A stretch of 64,000 nt of DNA, taken from positions 186,001 through 250,000 of the forward strand of contig NZ_BNBB01000002.1 of the NCBI RefSeq assembly GCF_014654615.1, read 5' to 3'. Made by a program: the position numbers and the translations under genes. The stretch comes from Streptosporangium violaceochromogenes (lineage in GTDB: Bacteria; Actinomycetota; Actinomycetes; Streptosporangiales; Streptosporangiaceae). The notes beneath the pieces are model-generated. The model saw nothing but the letters and a program-made list of their open reading frames with translations, had not been told where the DNA came from and ran no database searches. This document shows, in pieces, positions 24,283 through 32,548 of the stretch; position 1 is the stretch's first letter; every line of letters starts with the position of its first letter.

Positions 24283-25916
24283 GCGCCGATCTGGTCCGGG
24301 TGCGCGCGGGGGTGTACCACGACTCGGTGCACCTGATGCGGGCCGGCCGGGCGCTCACCGAGCTGCCCGGCGTTCAGGTCGCGGTGGTGGCGATGGCCAC
24401 GGAGCTCAATCTCGGCGTCGCCGCCGATCTGGGCTTCGACGTCCCCGCGGCGGGCCCGGCCGACCTGCTGATCGCCGTGCGGGGCGAGGGCCCGGCCGCG
24501 CTGGAGGCGGCGGGCGCCGAGCTGGACCGGCTGCTGGCGGGCCCGGCGGCCCGGCCGGAGGGGGGCGCCCCCGGCGACCTCGCGAACGGCGTCCCGGGCG
24601 GCACCCCCGTTGATGCCCCCGACGGTGTCCCGGGCGGGGGCCGGTGGGCGCCGCGCACCGTCCGCGCCGCCGCCCGCGCCGCCCTCCGCGCGGATGGTGG
24701 GGCCGCCACGCTGGTCCTGGTCTCGGTGCCCGGCCCATACGCGTTCGCCGAGGCGCTGGACGCGATCGAGGCCGGTCTGCCCGTGATGATCTTCAGCGAC
24801 AACGTGCCCGTGGAGCAGGAGGTCCTGCTCAAAAGACGGGCCGGCGAGGTGGGCGTGCTGGTCATGGGGCCCGACTGCGGCACCGCGGTGGTCGGCGGGG
24901 CGGGCCTGGGCTTCTCGAACGTGCTGCGGCCGGGCCCGGTCGGGGTGGTGGCGGCGTCGGGCACCGGCGCCCAGCAGGTGACCTGCCTGCTGGACCAGGC
25001 GGGCGTGGGGGTCGGCCACGTGCTGGGAGTCGGCGGCCGGGATCTGTCGGCCGAGGTGGGCGGGCTGTCCACGCTCCACGCCCTGGAGACGCTCGACGCC
25101 GACCCCGCGACCGAGCTGATCGTCCTGATCTCCAAGCCTCCCGCCCCCGAGGTCGGGGAGACCGTACGGCGGGCCGCGGAGGGGCTCGCGACCCCCGTGG
25201 TGACCGCCCTGCTCGGCCCCGGCCGGGGCGATCTGACCGACGCGGCCGAGGCGGTCCTGCGCGCGCTCGGCGTGCCGGTCCCCGCCTGGCGCTCGTGGCC
25301 GGCGGCCGCGCGGGGCGGGCCGTACGGCGGCGCCGGCGCGACGGAGGACGGAGGCGCACGGGGCCACGGCGCGGACGGAGGCGGAAGGGGGCACGGCGGA
25401 GGGGCCGGAGGGAACGAAAAAGACGCAAAGGACACAGGGGACGCAGGAGACGCAGGGGACACAGGGGGCGCGGACGGGAGCGGGGAGAAGCGGGCGCGGA
25501 GACTGCGGGGCCTGTACGCGGGCGGGACGCTCTGCGCCGAGGCCCGGCTGGTCGCGAGGGCCGGGGAGTTCACCGACTTCGGCGACGACTCCTACACCCG
25601 CGGCCGGCCCCACCCGATGATCGACCCCTCGCTCCGGCTGGAGGCCCTGAGCGCGGTGCCACCGGGGGACGTGGCGCTGCTCGACGTGGTCCTGGGGCAC
25701 GTGGCCGACCCCGACCCCGCGGCCCGGCTCGGCCCCGAGATCGCCTCGGCCGCCGCCAGGGGTGTCCGGGTGGTCGTGGCGCTGATCGGCTCGGAGGGCG
25801 ACCCCCAGGGGCTGGACGCCCAGGGCGAGGCGCTTCGGGCGGCGGGGGCCGCGGTCTTCACCTCCAACGCCCGGGCCGCCGCGCACGCGGCCCGTCTCCT
25901 GGGGGGCGGCCCATGA
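24279..25916 (+). CDS. allF: FdrA family protein, AllF-like subunit of oxamate carbamoyltransferase
   Basis: A 545-residue acyl-CoA-synthetase-like (CoA-ligase/Rossmann) protein of the FdrA family. Family stretches are VRAGVYHDSVHLMRAGRAL, LPVMIFSDNVPVEQEVLLK, VMGPDCGTAVVGGAGLGFSN, VVAASGTGAQQVTCLLD, and the C-terminal FTDFGDDSYTRGRPHPMIDP. Starts at a TTG overlapping the DUF2877 stop and ends overlapping the DUF1116 start (ATGA). Between the two halves (about residues 345-404) lies a Gly/Asp/Ala-rich disordered insert rich in GDAGD/GGA units, probably a flexible linker. Known role in E. coli: subunit of oxamate carbamoyltransferase. Confidence 0.85.
   Translation: MSADLVRVRAGVYHDSVHLMRAGRALTELPGVQVAVVAMATELNLGVAADLGFDVPAAGPADLLIAVRGEGPAALEAAGAELDRLLAGPAARPEGGAPGDLANGVPGGTPVDAPDGVPGGGRWAPRTVRAAARAALRADGGAATLVLVSVPGPYAFAEALDAIEAGLPVMIFSDNVPVEQEVLLKRRAGEVGVLVMGPDCGTAVVGGAGLGFSNVLRPGPVGVVAASGTGAQQVTCLLDQAGVGVGHVLGVGGRDLSAEVGGLSTLHALETLDADPATELIVLISKPPAPEVGETVRRAAEGLATPVVTALLGPGRGDLTDAAEAVLRALGVPVPAWRSWPAAARGGPYGGAGATEDGGARGHGADGGGRGHGGGAGGNEKDAKDTGDAGDAGDTGGADGSGEKRARRLRGLYAGGTLCAEARLVARAGEFTDFGDDSYTRGRPHPMIDPSLRLEALSAVPPGDVALLDVVLGHVADPDPAARLGPEIASAAARGVRVVVALIGSEGDPQGLDAQGEALRAAGAAVFTSNARAAAHAARLLGGGP
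25330..25495 (+). repeat. low-complexity purine-rich insert inside fdrA
   Basis: A run of GGAGGC/GGGGAC/GCAGGAGAC-like imperfect short repeats encodes the Gly/Asp-rich linker between the FdrA domains. It contains AAAAAGACGCAAAGGAC, which is unusually A-rich for this genome. Confidence 0.6.
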
Positions 25917-27391
25917 CACCGCGGGCGCCGTCCGGGGAACCCCGGGTGATCACGGTGGGGGCTGGGGCGCTCGGTGAGGCGCTGGACGCGCAGGCCGTCC
26001 GCCGGACGGAGGTCGGCTGGCGCCCCCCGATGCCCGGCACCGCCGGCGACCTGGCCCGGGTGCTGGCCGACCCGCGCAGGGTCCGCGCCAACGAGACGGC
26101 GGTGGGCCGCCTGCTGTCGGCCCGGCCCCTGCTGGTGGGCGTACGGCCGGCGCGTGAGGCGCTGGAGCTGGCCGAGGGCTCGTTCCTGCACGCCGGACCG
26201 CCGATCACCTGGGAGCGCGCCTCGGGCCCGATGCGGGGCGCGCTCATCGGGGCGATGCTGCTCGAAGGGCTGGCCACCGGCCCCGAGGACGCCGAACGGC
26301 GGCTCGCCCGCGGGCGGGTCCGCCTTTCGCCCTGCCACGGACGGGGGGCGGTGGGGCCGATGGCGGGCGTGGTCAGCCCGTCGATGTGGGTGTTCGAGGT
26401 GCGCGACGCCGAGCACGGCGGCACCGCCTGCTGCCCGCTCAACGAGGGCCTGGGCAAGGTGCTGCGCTACGGCGCCTACGGCCCCGAGGTACTGCGCCGG
26501 CTGCGCTGGATGGGCGAGGTGCTCGGCCCCGTCCTGCGGGACGCCCTGGAGCGGACCGGCCCGCTGGACCTCGTGGCGCTGATCGCGCAGGCCCTGCAGA
26601 TGGGCGACGAGCTGCACAACCGCAACCGCGCCGCCACCTCGCTGCTGCTGCGGGAGCTGGCTCCCGGGGTCGTCGACGCCTCCCCCGGGCACGCCGCCGA
26701 CGTGCTGCGCTTCGTCGCGGGCAACGACCACTTCTTCCTCAACGCGGGCATGGCGGCGTGCAAGGTGAGCGCGGACGCGGCCGGAAACGTTCCCGGCTCG
26801 ACCGTGGTGGTCGCGATGGCGCGCAACGGCACCGACTTCGGTTTGCGGGTCTCCGGCCTGGGCGACCGGTGGTTCACCGGTCCCGCGGGCGTGCCGGACG
26901 GCCTCTACCTCGGCGCCTACGGCCCCGCCGACGCCAACCCCGACATCGGCGACTCCACGATCACCGAGACGGCCGGTCTGGGGGGTTTCGCGATGGCGGC
27001 CGCCCCGGCGATCGTCAGGTTCGTCGGCGGCGACGTGGCGGAGGCGACGGCGGCCACCCGTTCCATGTACGAGATCACCCTCGCCGAGCACCCCGCCTAC
27101 CAGATCCCCGGTCTCGGCTTCCGGGGCACACCGGTCGGCGTCGACGTGACGCTGGTCGCCAGGACGGGCCTGCTGCCCATCGTCAACACCGGCATCGCGG
27201 GCCGGGTCGCCGGAACGGGACAGGTCGGCGCCGGCCTGGTGAGCCCGCCGGCCTCGGCCTTCACCGCCGCGCTGGCCGCGCTGGCGGAGGCCGCGGACCG
27301 CGGCGGGCCCGGCCCCCCGGAGGCGGGCGGGGCCGGCGGGCCGGCGGGGGCGGACGGCCGACGTCGAACGCCTCACTTCGATGAGCTGTAA
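25913..27391 (+). CDS. allG: DUF1116 protein, AllG-like subunit of oxamate carbamoyltransferase
   Basis: A 492-residue DUF1116 (YlbE) family protein. Recognisable stretches: EVGWRPPMPGTAGDLARVL, the ANETAVGRLLSARPLLVGV segment, HAGPPITWERASGPMRGA, LQMGDELHNRNRAATSLLL, RFVAGNDHFFLNAGMAACK and RNGTDFGLRVSGLGDRWFTG. The C-terminus carries a short Gly/Ala-rich tail. It is the third gene of the coupled triplet; no carbamate kinase (AllK-type) follows in the window, which the E. coli pathway would use to make ATP from carbamoyl phosphate. Confidence 0.85.
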   Translation: MTPRAPSGEPRVITVGAGALGEALDAQAVRRTEVGWRPPMPGTAGDLARVLADPRRVRANETAVGRLLSARPLLVGVRPAREALELAEGSFLHAGPPITWERASGPMRGALIGAMLLEGLATGPEDAERRLARGRVRLSPCHGRGAVGPMAGVVSPSMWVFEVRDAEHGGTACCPLNEGLGKVLRYGAYGPEVLRRLRWMGEVLGPVLRDALERTGPLDLVALIAQALQMGDELHNRNRAATSLLLRELAPGVVDASPGHAADVLRFVAGNDHFFLNAGMAACKVSADAAGNVPGSTVVVAMARNGTDFGLRVSGLGDRWFTGPAGVPDGLYLGAYGPADANPDIGDSTITETAGLGGFAMAAAPAIVRFVGGDVAEATAATRSMYEITLAEHPAYQIPGLGFRGTPVGVDVTLVARTGLLPIVNTGIAGRVAGTGQVGAGLVSPPASAFTAALAALAEAADRGGPGPPEAGGAGGPAGADGRRRTPHFDEL

Positions 27392-27468
27392 TCATCAACT
27401 TCCGTTGTCGGAAGCAATCCCGATATCGTGTCCAACCTTGCGAATAGGGCTGTTTATGGGGACGGGGC

Positions 27469-29625
27469 ATGATGACCGATCGCTTGCTCGGCAAAGCCCC
27501 CAGCGGTTCGGAGGGCGAGACCATCGGCGCGATCGCGGCTGACGGACAGGGCAGGCTGATCGGAAGGCGCTACCGTCTGATATCACCGGTCGGGCGCGGC
27601 GGAATGGGCGTGGTGTGGCGCGCGCACGACGTCCTGCTGGACCGTGACGTGGCGGTCAAGGAGCTGATCCTTCCCCACGGCCTCGACCGCACCGGCAGGC
27701 GGGCGGCCCACCGGCGCATGATGCGCGAGGCCCGCTCGGCGGCACGGCTCAGCCACCCGGGGATCGTCACGGTCCACGACGTCGTCGAGGACGACGGCCG
27801 CCCGTGGATCGTGATGGAACTGCTGCGCTCCTGGTCGCTGGAGCAGGCCGTACGGCGCGGCGGCCCGGTGCCGGTGGCCCAGGTCGCCGAGATCGGGATC
27901 CGGGTGCTCGACGCGCTCCGCCACGCCCACGCCGCCGGAGTCCTGCACCGCGACGTCAAGCCGGGCAACGTGCTGCTCACCCCCGACCGGGTGGTGCTCA
28001 CCGACTTCGGCATCGCCACGCTGGAGGGCGACGTCACGCACACCCAGACCGGCCTGCTGATGGGGTCGCCCGCCTACATCCCGCCCGAACGGCTGTCCGG
28101 CCTGCCGGTCACACAGGCCGGTGACCTGTGGTCCTTCGGCGCGACGCTGTACACGGCGGTCGAGGGGCGCCCGCCGTACAACGGTCCCGACGCGGTGGCC
28201 GTGCTCGGCATGATCCTCACCCAGGAGCCCGGCCGCCCGCAACGGGCCGGAGCGCTGATCACCGTCATCGAGGGCCTGCTCCGTAAGGACCCGGCCGACC
28301 GGATGACCGCCGCCCAGGCGTCGGACCTGCTGGAGCGGGTGCTGCGCAGCCACGGCTCGGCTCCCCCGGAGCGCGGCCTGCCGGTGCGGTCCGCCTCCCC
28401 GGGGCCGGTCGCGGACGGCGCCGCGCCGGAGCGTCCCGTACCGCCGCGCGGGCGGCGCCCCCTGTCGGCACCCTCGTCGGTGCCCTCGCGGATCGTCGAG
28501 ACCCCCTCGGGGCCGATGTGGGTGCCCTATGACCCGCCGCCGGAGCCTGCGGACGGACGCCCGGCGCCGCCTACCCCGGCACCCCAGGCCCCCCAGGCGG
28601 CCTGGACGACCCCGGCGGCGCGGGCGGCCCCGCCCGGTCCGGCCGCCCCGGACCCGGGCTCCACCGCCCCGGTGACGGCCTCGCCCGCGGAGCCGGTCGG
28701 CCCCCCAGGCGGGAACCGCCGGGGCTACGAGGCGCTGCGCGCCTCCGCCGTCTCCGGCCTCGAACCTCCGCCGGACGGCACGGCCTCCCCCGGCGCCGCG
28801 CCGCCCGGACCGTTCTCGGGCCCGTCCGCCGGGACACCGCGGGGCGCGGGCAGGGCGGGCCCCGGCGCGGGCGGCGGACGCCGGTCGGCGGGGCGTGCGG
28901 CGGCACGGGCCTCCCCCGTTCCCGGCCGGTCCGCCGGGCGCAGGGGGTCGCGCCGCCGGGTCAGGGACGACGGCTGGATACGCGACGGCCGCCCGACCAC
29001 GCGGCTGCTGGTGGTCGGGGGGATCGCCGCCCTGATCACGGTGCTGGCGGTGACGGCCGCCACGCTGCTCGTCCTGTCCTCCGACGCCGCGGACGCCGGG
29101 GCGCCCCCGCCGGTCTCCTCGCACCCGGCCCCGGCGCCCCCGCCCCGCGCCGAGGTCCCGGAGGGCTACCGGGTGCTGAGCGGGGGGCGGGTCTCGGCGG
29201 CCCTGCCCGAGGGCTGGACGGCGACGGCGGGCGACGGCGGGGCCGTCGCCTTCTCGGGCCCCGCGAACAGCGACCGCGACGTCACCGTCGCCGAGGTCCC
29301 GGCCGGCGACCCGGTGACCGTCCTGCGCCGGGCCGACCGCGGGGGCCTGGGCGAGTACACCGAGATCGGCGTGAGGACGGTGCGGTACCACACGTGGAGG
29401 GCCGCCGACTGGGAGTACACCTACGTCCGGCCCGGAGGGACCGTTCCCATGCACGGGCTGACCCGCTGTGTCGCGGTCGGCGGCCGGACAGCCTATCTGA
29501 TCACATTCGCCACGCAGGACCTGGACTGGGCGGCGAGCTCCCGAATGCGGCGCGTCTTCCTCGACACGTTCGCCGCGAGCGTCGGGCCCCGGGCGGCCGC
29601 CGGTCGCGACTCATCCCGCCCGTAG
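27469..29625 (+). CDS. membrane Ser/Thr protein kinase (PASTA-less Pkn)
   Basis: A 718-residue Hanks-type kinase. The domain is at about residues 34-295: glycine loop GRGGMGVVW (42-50), VAVKEL with Lys64, catalytic loop VLHRDVKPGNVLL (near 160), DFGIATLEG, and GSPAYIPPERL. A 200-residue Pro/Ala-rich disordered region follows, then one TM helix near 511-535 (VVGGIAALITVLAVTAATLL) and an extracellular domain of about 170 residues with no PASTA repeat. The outside domain (PEGYRVLSGGRVSAALPEGW) resembles the sensor-less tails of many actinomycete kinases. Ligand and substrates unknown. ATG start has GGGGACGGGG upstream. Confidence 0.9.
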   Translation: MMTDRLLGKAPSGSEGETIGAIAADGQGRLIGRRYRLISPVGRGGMGVVWRAHDVLLDRDVAVKELILPHGLDRTGRRAAHRRMMREARSAARLSHPGIVTVHDVVEDDGRPWIVMELLRSWSLEQAVRRGGPVPVAQVAEIGIRVLDALRHAHAAGVLHRDVKPGNVLLTPDRVVLTDFGIATLEGDVTHTQTGLLMGSPAYIPPERLSGLPVTQAGDLWSFGATLYTAVEGRPPYNGPDAVAVLGMILTQEPGRPQRAGALITVIEGLLRKDPADRMTAAQASDLLERVLRSHGSAPPERGLPVRSASPGPVADGAAPERPVPPRGRRPLSAPSSVPSRIVETPSGPMWVPYDPPPEPADGRPAPPTPAPQAPQAAWTTPAARAAPPGPAAPDPGSTAPVTASPAEPVGPPGGNRRGYEALRASAVSGLEPPPDGTASPGAAPPGPFSGPSAGTPRGAGRAGPGAGGGRRSAGRAAARASPVPGRSAGRRGSRRRVRDDGWIRDGRPTTRLLVVGGIAALITVLAVTAATLLVLSSDAADAGAPPPVSSHPAPAPPPRAEVPEGYRVLSGGRVSAALPEGWTATAGDGGAVAFSGPANSDRDVTVAEVPAGDPVTVLRRADRGGLGEYTEIGVRTVRYHTWRAADWEYTYVRPGGTVPMHGLTRCVAVGGRTAYLITFATQDLDWAASSRMRRVFLDTFAASVGPRAAAGRDSSRP

Positions 29626-29640
29626 TGACAAAATTCGCAT

Positions 29641-30909
29641 GTGGCAATAATTCCCTCAGACCCCACCATTTCCCCTCAGAAAACCCTGGAAATCGCCGCC
29701 CTGCAGCGACGGACGCTCGCCGTGCTGTCCACCGCGCAGATCACCGGCGGGATCGGCACCGCCGTGGGGCTGTCCCTCAGCTCACTCGTGGTCGCCGAAC
29801 TCTCCGGCTCTGTGGCGATCAGCGGGCTGGCGGGAACCGCCACCGTGCTCGGCGCCGCGCTGCTGGCGCTGCCCACCGCCAGGGCCTCCGCCAAGGGCGG
29901 GCGCCGGAGCGGGCTGTCCCTGGCCTACGGCTGCGCCGTGCTCGGCTCCCTGATCTCGGTGGCCGCCATCACCGTGCGGTCGTGGCCGCTGCTGCTGGCC
30001 GGGCTGGTGCTGTTCGGCGGCGCCAGCGCGGGAAACCTGGCCTCGCGGTACTCGGCGACCGACCTGTCACCCCCCGGCCACGCGGCCCGGCACCTGTCGT
30101 GGGTGGTGTGGGCCGCCACGATCGGCTCCGTCGCCGGCCCCAACCTCGCCGAGCCCGCCGAACGGCTCGGCCGCCTGATCGGCCTGGCCCCCGGCACCGG
30201 GCCGTTCGCCCTCGCGCTGGTGACCTTCGTGATCGGGCTCGCCGTCGTCACCTCGGGCCTGCGCCCCGACCCGCTGCTGCTGGCCCGCTCCATCGCCTCC
30301 CCCGCGGCCGCCCCCGCCCCGGCGGGCCGGGGCACGCTGCGCACCGCCTGGGAGACCCTGCGCGCGACGCCGGCGGCGGCGCGGGCCCTCGTCGCGATCG
30401 CGGTGAGCCACACGGCGATGGTCTCGATCATGTCCATGACGCCGGTGCACCTCAACCACGACGGAGCCGGCTACTCGGTGATCGGCATCGTGATCAGCCT
30501 GCACATCGCGGGCATGTACGTCCTGTCGCCGCTGGTCGGCTGGCTGGCCGACCGGATCGGCCGGCTGCGGGTGCTCGTGCTCGGCATGGGGCTGCTGCTG
30601 GCCTCGGCCGCCCTGTCGGGCACGGCGGGCCCGCACGGCGTCGCGCAGGTGACGGCCGGGCTGACGCTGCTCGGCGTCGGCTGGTCCTGCGGCCTGATCG
30701 CCGGATCGGCCATGCTCACCGAGGCGGTTCCGCTGGAGCGCCGCCCCGCCGTGCAGGGTCTGTCGGACCTGCTGATGAACGTCTGCGGCGCGACCGGCAC
30801 GGTGATCGCCGGGGTGATCGTGGGCTCCCTCTCCTACGGCGTGCTCGGCGCGGCCGTGGCGGTCATGGTGACGGTCACCGGGGCGTGGCTGGCGCTGCGG
30901 AGCCCGTGA
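29641..30909 (+). CDS. MFS transporter
   Basis: A 422-residue major facilitator with 12 predicted TM helices; the first is preceded by ALQRRTLAVLSTAQITGGIG. The MFS loop 8-9 signature appears as VGWLADRIGRLRVLVLGMG. Substrate unknown; it is likely a drug or metabolite exporter. It begins 15 bases after the kinase gene at a GTG with no obvious RBS, so either translation is coupled to the kinase or a slightly later start is used. Confidence 0.88.
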   Translation: MAIIPSDPTISPQKTLEIAALQRRTLAVLSTAQITGGIGTAVGLSLSSLVVAELSGSVAISGLAGTATVLGAALLALPTARASAKGGRRSGLSLAYGCAVLGSLISVAAITVRSWPLLLAGLVLFGGASAGNLASRYSATDLSPPGHAARHLSWVVWAATIGSVAGPNLAEPAERLGRLIGLAPGTGPFALALVTFVIGLAVVTSGLRPDPLLLARSIASPAAAPAPAGRGTLRTAWETLRATPAAARALVAIAVSHTAMVSIMSMTPVHLNHDGAGYSVIGIVISLHIAGMYVLSPLVGWLADRIGRLRVLVLGMGLLLASAALSGTAGPHGVAQVTAGLTLLGVGWSCGLIAGSAMLTEAVPLERRPAVQGLSDLLMNVCGATGTVIAGVIVGSLSYGVLGAAVAVMVTVTGAWLALRSP

Positions 30910-30940
30910 CGCCGGCCCGAGCGGGGAACCCCGCCGCGGC

Positions 30941-32536
30941 TCACTTGGCGTCGGCGTAACACCGGACCGCCAGAGCCTGCATCGGGAAGCGCACCGGGGT
31001 CGCGCCGAACAGCAGCCGGGTCGCCTCCTCGGCCGCGGCGCCGACCGCCGTGACGACCTCGCCGGCGAGCTCGGCGGGGCAGTGCACCATCACCTCGTCG
31101 TGCTGGAAGAACACCAGCGCGGCCGGGGCCGGCAGCAGCCCGCGCAGCACGGCCATGAGCGTCAGGGCCCACTCGGCCGCGGTCGCCTGCACCACGAAGT
31201 TACGGGTGAACCGGCCCCGGTCCCGGGCCGCCCGCCGGCCCTCGGGGCCCAGCACCAGCTCCCGCCAGCGGGCGGAGGGCGCGGGAGAGGTACGGCCGAG
31301 CCAGGAGCGGACGAGCCCGCCCTCCTCGCCCGTGCGGGCGGCGTCCTCCACGAACTGGTAGGCCCGGGGGAAGCGCTGCCGCATCACCGCCAGCAGCTTG
31401 GGGGCGTCTCCGCTGGTGCCGCCGTACATCGCCGAGAGCATGGCGATCTTGGCGTGGTCGCGCTCGCCGCCGAACGACCGGGCCAGCGCCCGGTAGAGGT
31501 CGTCCTGCCCGGCGGCCCGGGCCAGGCCGTCGTCGCCGGCCATCGCGGCCAGCACCCGGGGTTCGAGCTGGGCGGCGTCGGCGACGACGAGCGTCCAGCC
31601 CTCGTCGGCCACCACGACCCGGCGCAGGACCTTCGGGATCTGCAGCGCCCCGCCCCCGCTGGTGGCCCAGCGGCCCGAGACCACGCCGGCCGGGACGTAC
31701 TCGGGCCGCAGGCGGTCGCCGCGGACCCACTGGCCGGCCCAGGCCCAGCCGTGGAAGCTGTGAATTCTCGCCAGCTCCTTGTAGGCGAGCAGCGGCGCGA
31801 CCCCGGGGTGGTCGACGTCTTTGATGTCGTGGGCCCGGCTGGAGGCGACGGACAGGCCCGCCGCCTTGAAGGCCCTGATGATCTGTTGCGGGGAGTCGGG
31901 GTTGAGCGGGGCCCCGAAGGCCGCCGACACCTGGTCGGCCAGGGCCTGGAGCCGGGCGGGCCGCATGCCGTGCACCGGCCGCGGGCCGAGCAGGCCGGTC
32001 AGCAGCTCGTCGTGGACGTCCTCGCGCCAGGGCAGGCCCTCGCGCCCCATCTCGGCCGCGATCAGCGCCCCCGCCGACTCGGCCGCCACCAGCAGCCGGA
32101 AACGCCGGGGGTCGGCGACGGCCTCGATGCGGCCGAGCTGGTCGGCGTGGACCTCGGCGACCAGCTCGGCGTCGGGTGCGGGCGGCTCCTCCTCGAACAG
32201 CGTCGCCTGCCGCGCCCTCGGCCCGTGAGGCTCCTGGGGCACCGGCAGGCCGTGCAGGCGGGCGTGGGCGGCCCCGGCCGAGCGGGGCTCGTCGTGCCGC
32301 CCCTCGTAGCCCAGCAGGAGGCCCTCCGTCAGCGCCAGGTCGTGGCAGCGCCCCACCCGCACCCCCGCGTCGAGCAGCGCGGGATAGACCTCATGTGTGT
32401 CGGCCCACACCCAGCGGGGCCGGGTGGCCTCCAGCTCGCGGACGGCCGCCGCCAGGTCGGCGACGGCACCGCCCCCGCGCCCGCGGGGGCGTAGCGCGCC
32501 CGAGGCACCGGGCCCGGCGGCGACTGCGACGTTCAT
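30941..32536 (-). CDS. family A DNA polymerase-like protein (bifunctional 3'-5' exonuclease/polymerase type)
   Basis: A 531-residue protein with a C-terminal pol I (family A) polymerase domain. Motif A: VVADAAQLEPRVLAAMAGDD; motif B: DHAKIAMLSAMYGGTSGDA (Lys and Tyr present); motif C: FFQHDEVMVHCP. The N-terminal half is a reduced, Ala/Arg-rich exonuclease-like region without a clear DEDD set. No 5' nuclease domain is present, and it is much shorter than PolI (about 900 aa). Such accessory polymerases are widespread in actinomycetes; a repair role is likely. It is convergent with the MFS gene (31 bases between stops) and codirectional with the phosphoesterase. Confidence 0.88.
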   Translation of the reverse strand: MNVAVAAGPGASGALRPRGRGGGAVADLAAAVRELEATRPRWVWADTHEVYPALLDAGVRVGRCHDLALTEGLLLGYEGRHDEPRSAGAAHARLHGLPVPQEPHGPRARQATLFEEEPPAPDAELVAEVHADQLGRIEAVADPRRFRLLVAAESAGALIAAEMGREGLPWREDVHDELLTGLLGPRPVHGMRPARLQALADQVSAAFGAPLNPDSPQQIIRAFKAAGLSVASSRAHDIKDVDHPGVAPLLAYKELARIHSFHGWAWAGQWVRGDRLRPEYVPAGVVSGRWATSGGGALQIPKVLRRVVVADEGWTLVVADAAQLEPRVLAAMAGDDGLARAAGQDDLYRALARSFGGERDHAKIAMLSAMYGGTSGDAPKLLAVMRQRFPRAYQFVEDAARTGEEGGLVRSWLGRTSPAPSARWRELVLGPEGRRAARDRGRFTRNFVVQATAAEWALTLMAVLRGLLPAPAALVFFQHDEVMVHCPAELAGEVVTAVGAAAEEATRLLFGATPVRFPMQALAVRCYADAK

Positions 32537-32548
32537 CCGTCCAGGCTG

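Noticed and set aside
23538..25919. 793-codon minus-strand frame over the allH-allF genes
   Set aside because: Antisense shadow; low-complexity Arg/Pro/Gly-rich text with no motif, while the opposite strand carries conserved FdrA and DUF2877 sequence and coupled overlaps.
27400..27425. Small inverted repeat CTTCCG-TTGT-CGGAAG after allG as a terminator
   Set aside because: Only a 6-bp stem with no U-tract; it could equally be part of the kinase promoter region, so I did not list it as a feature.
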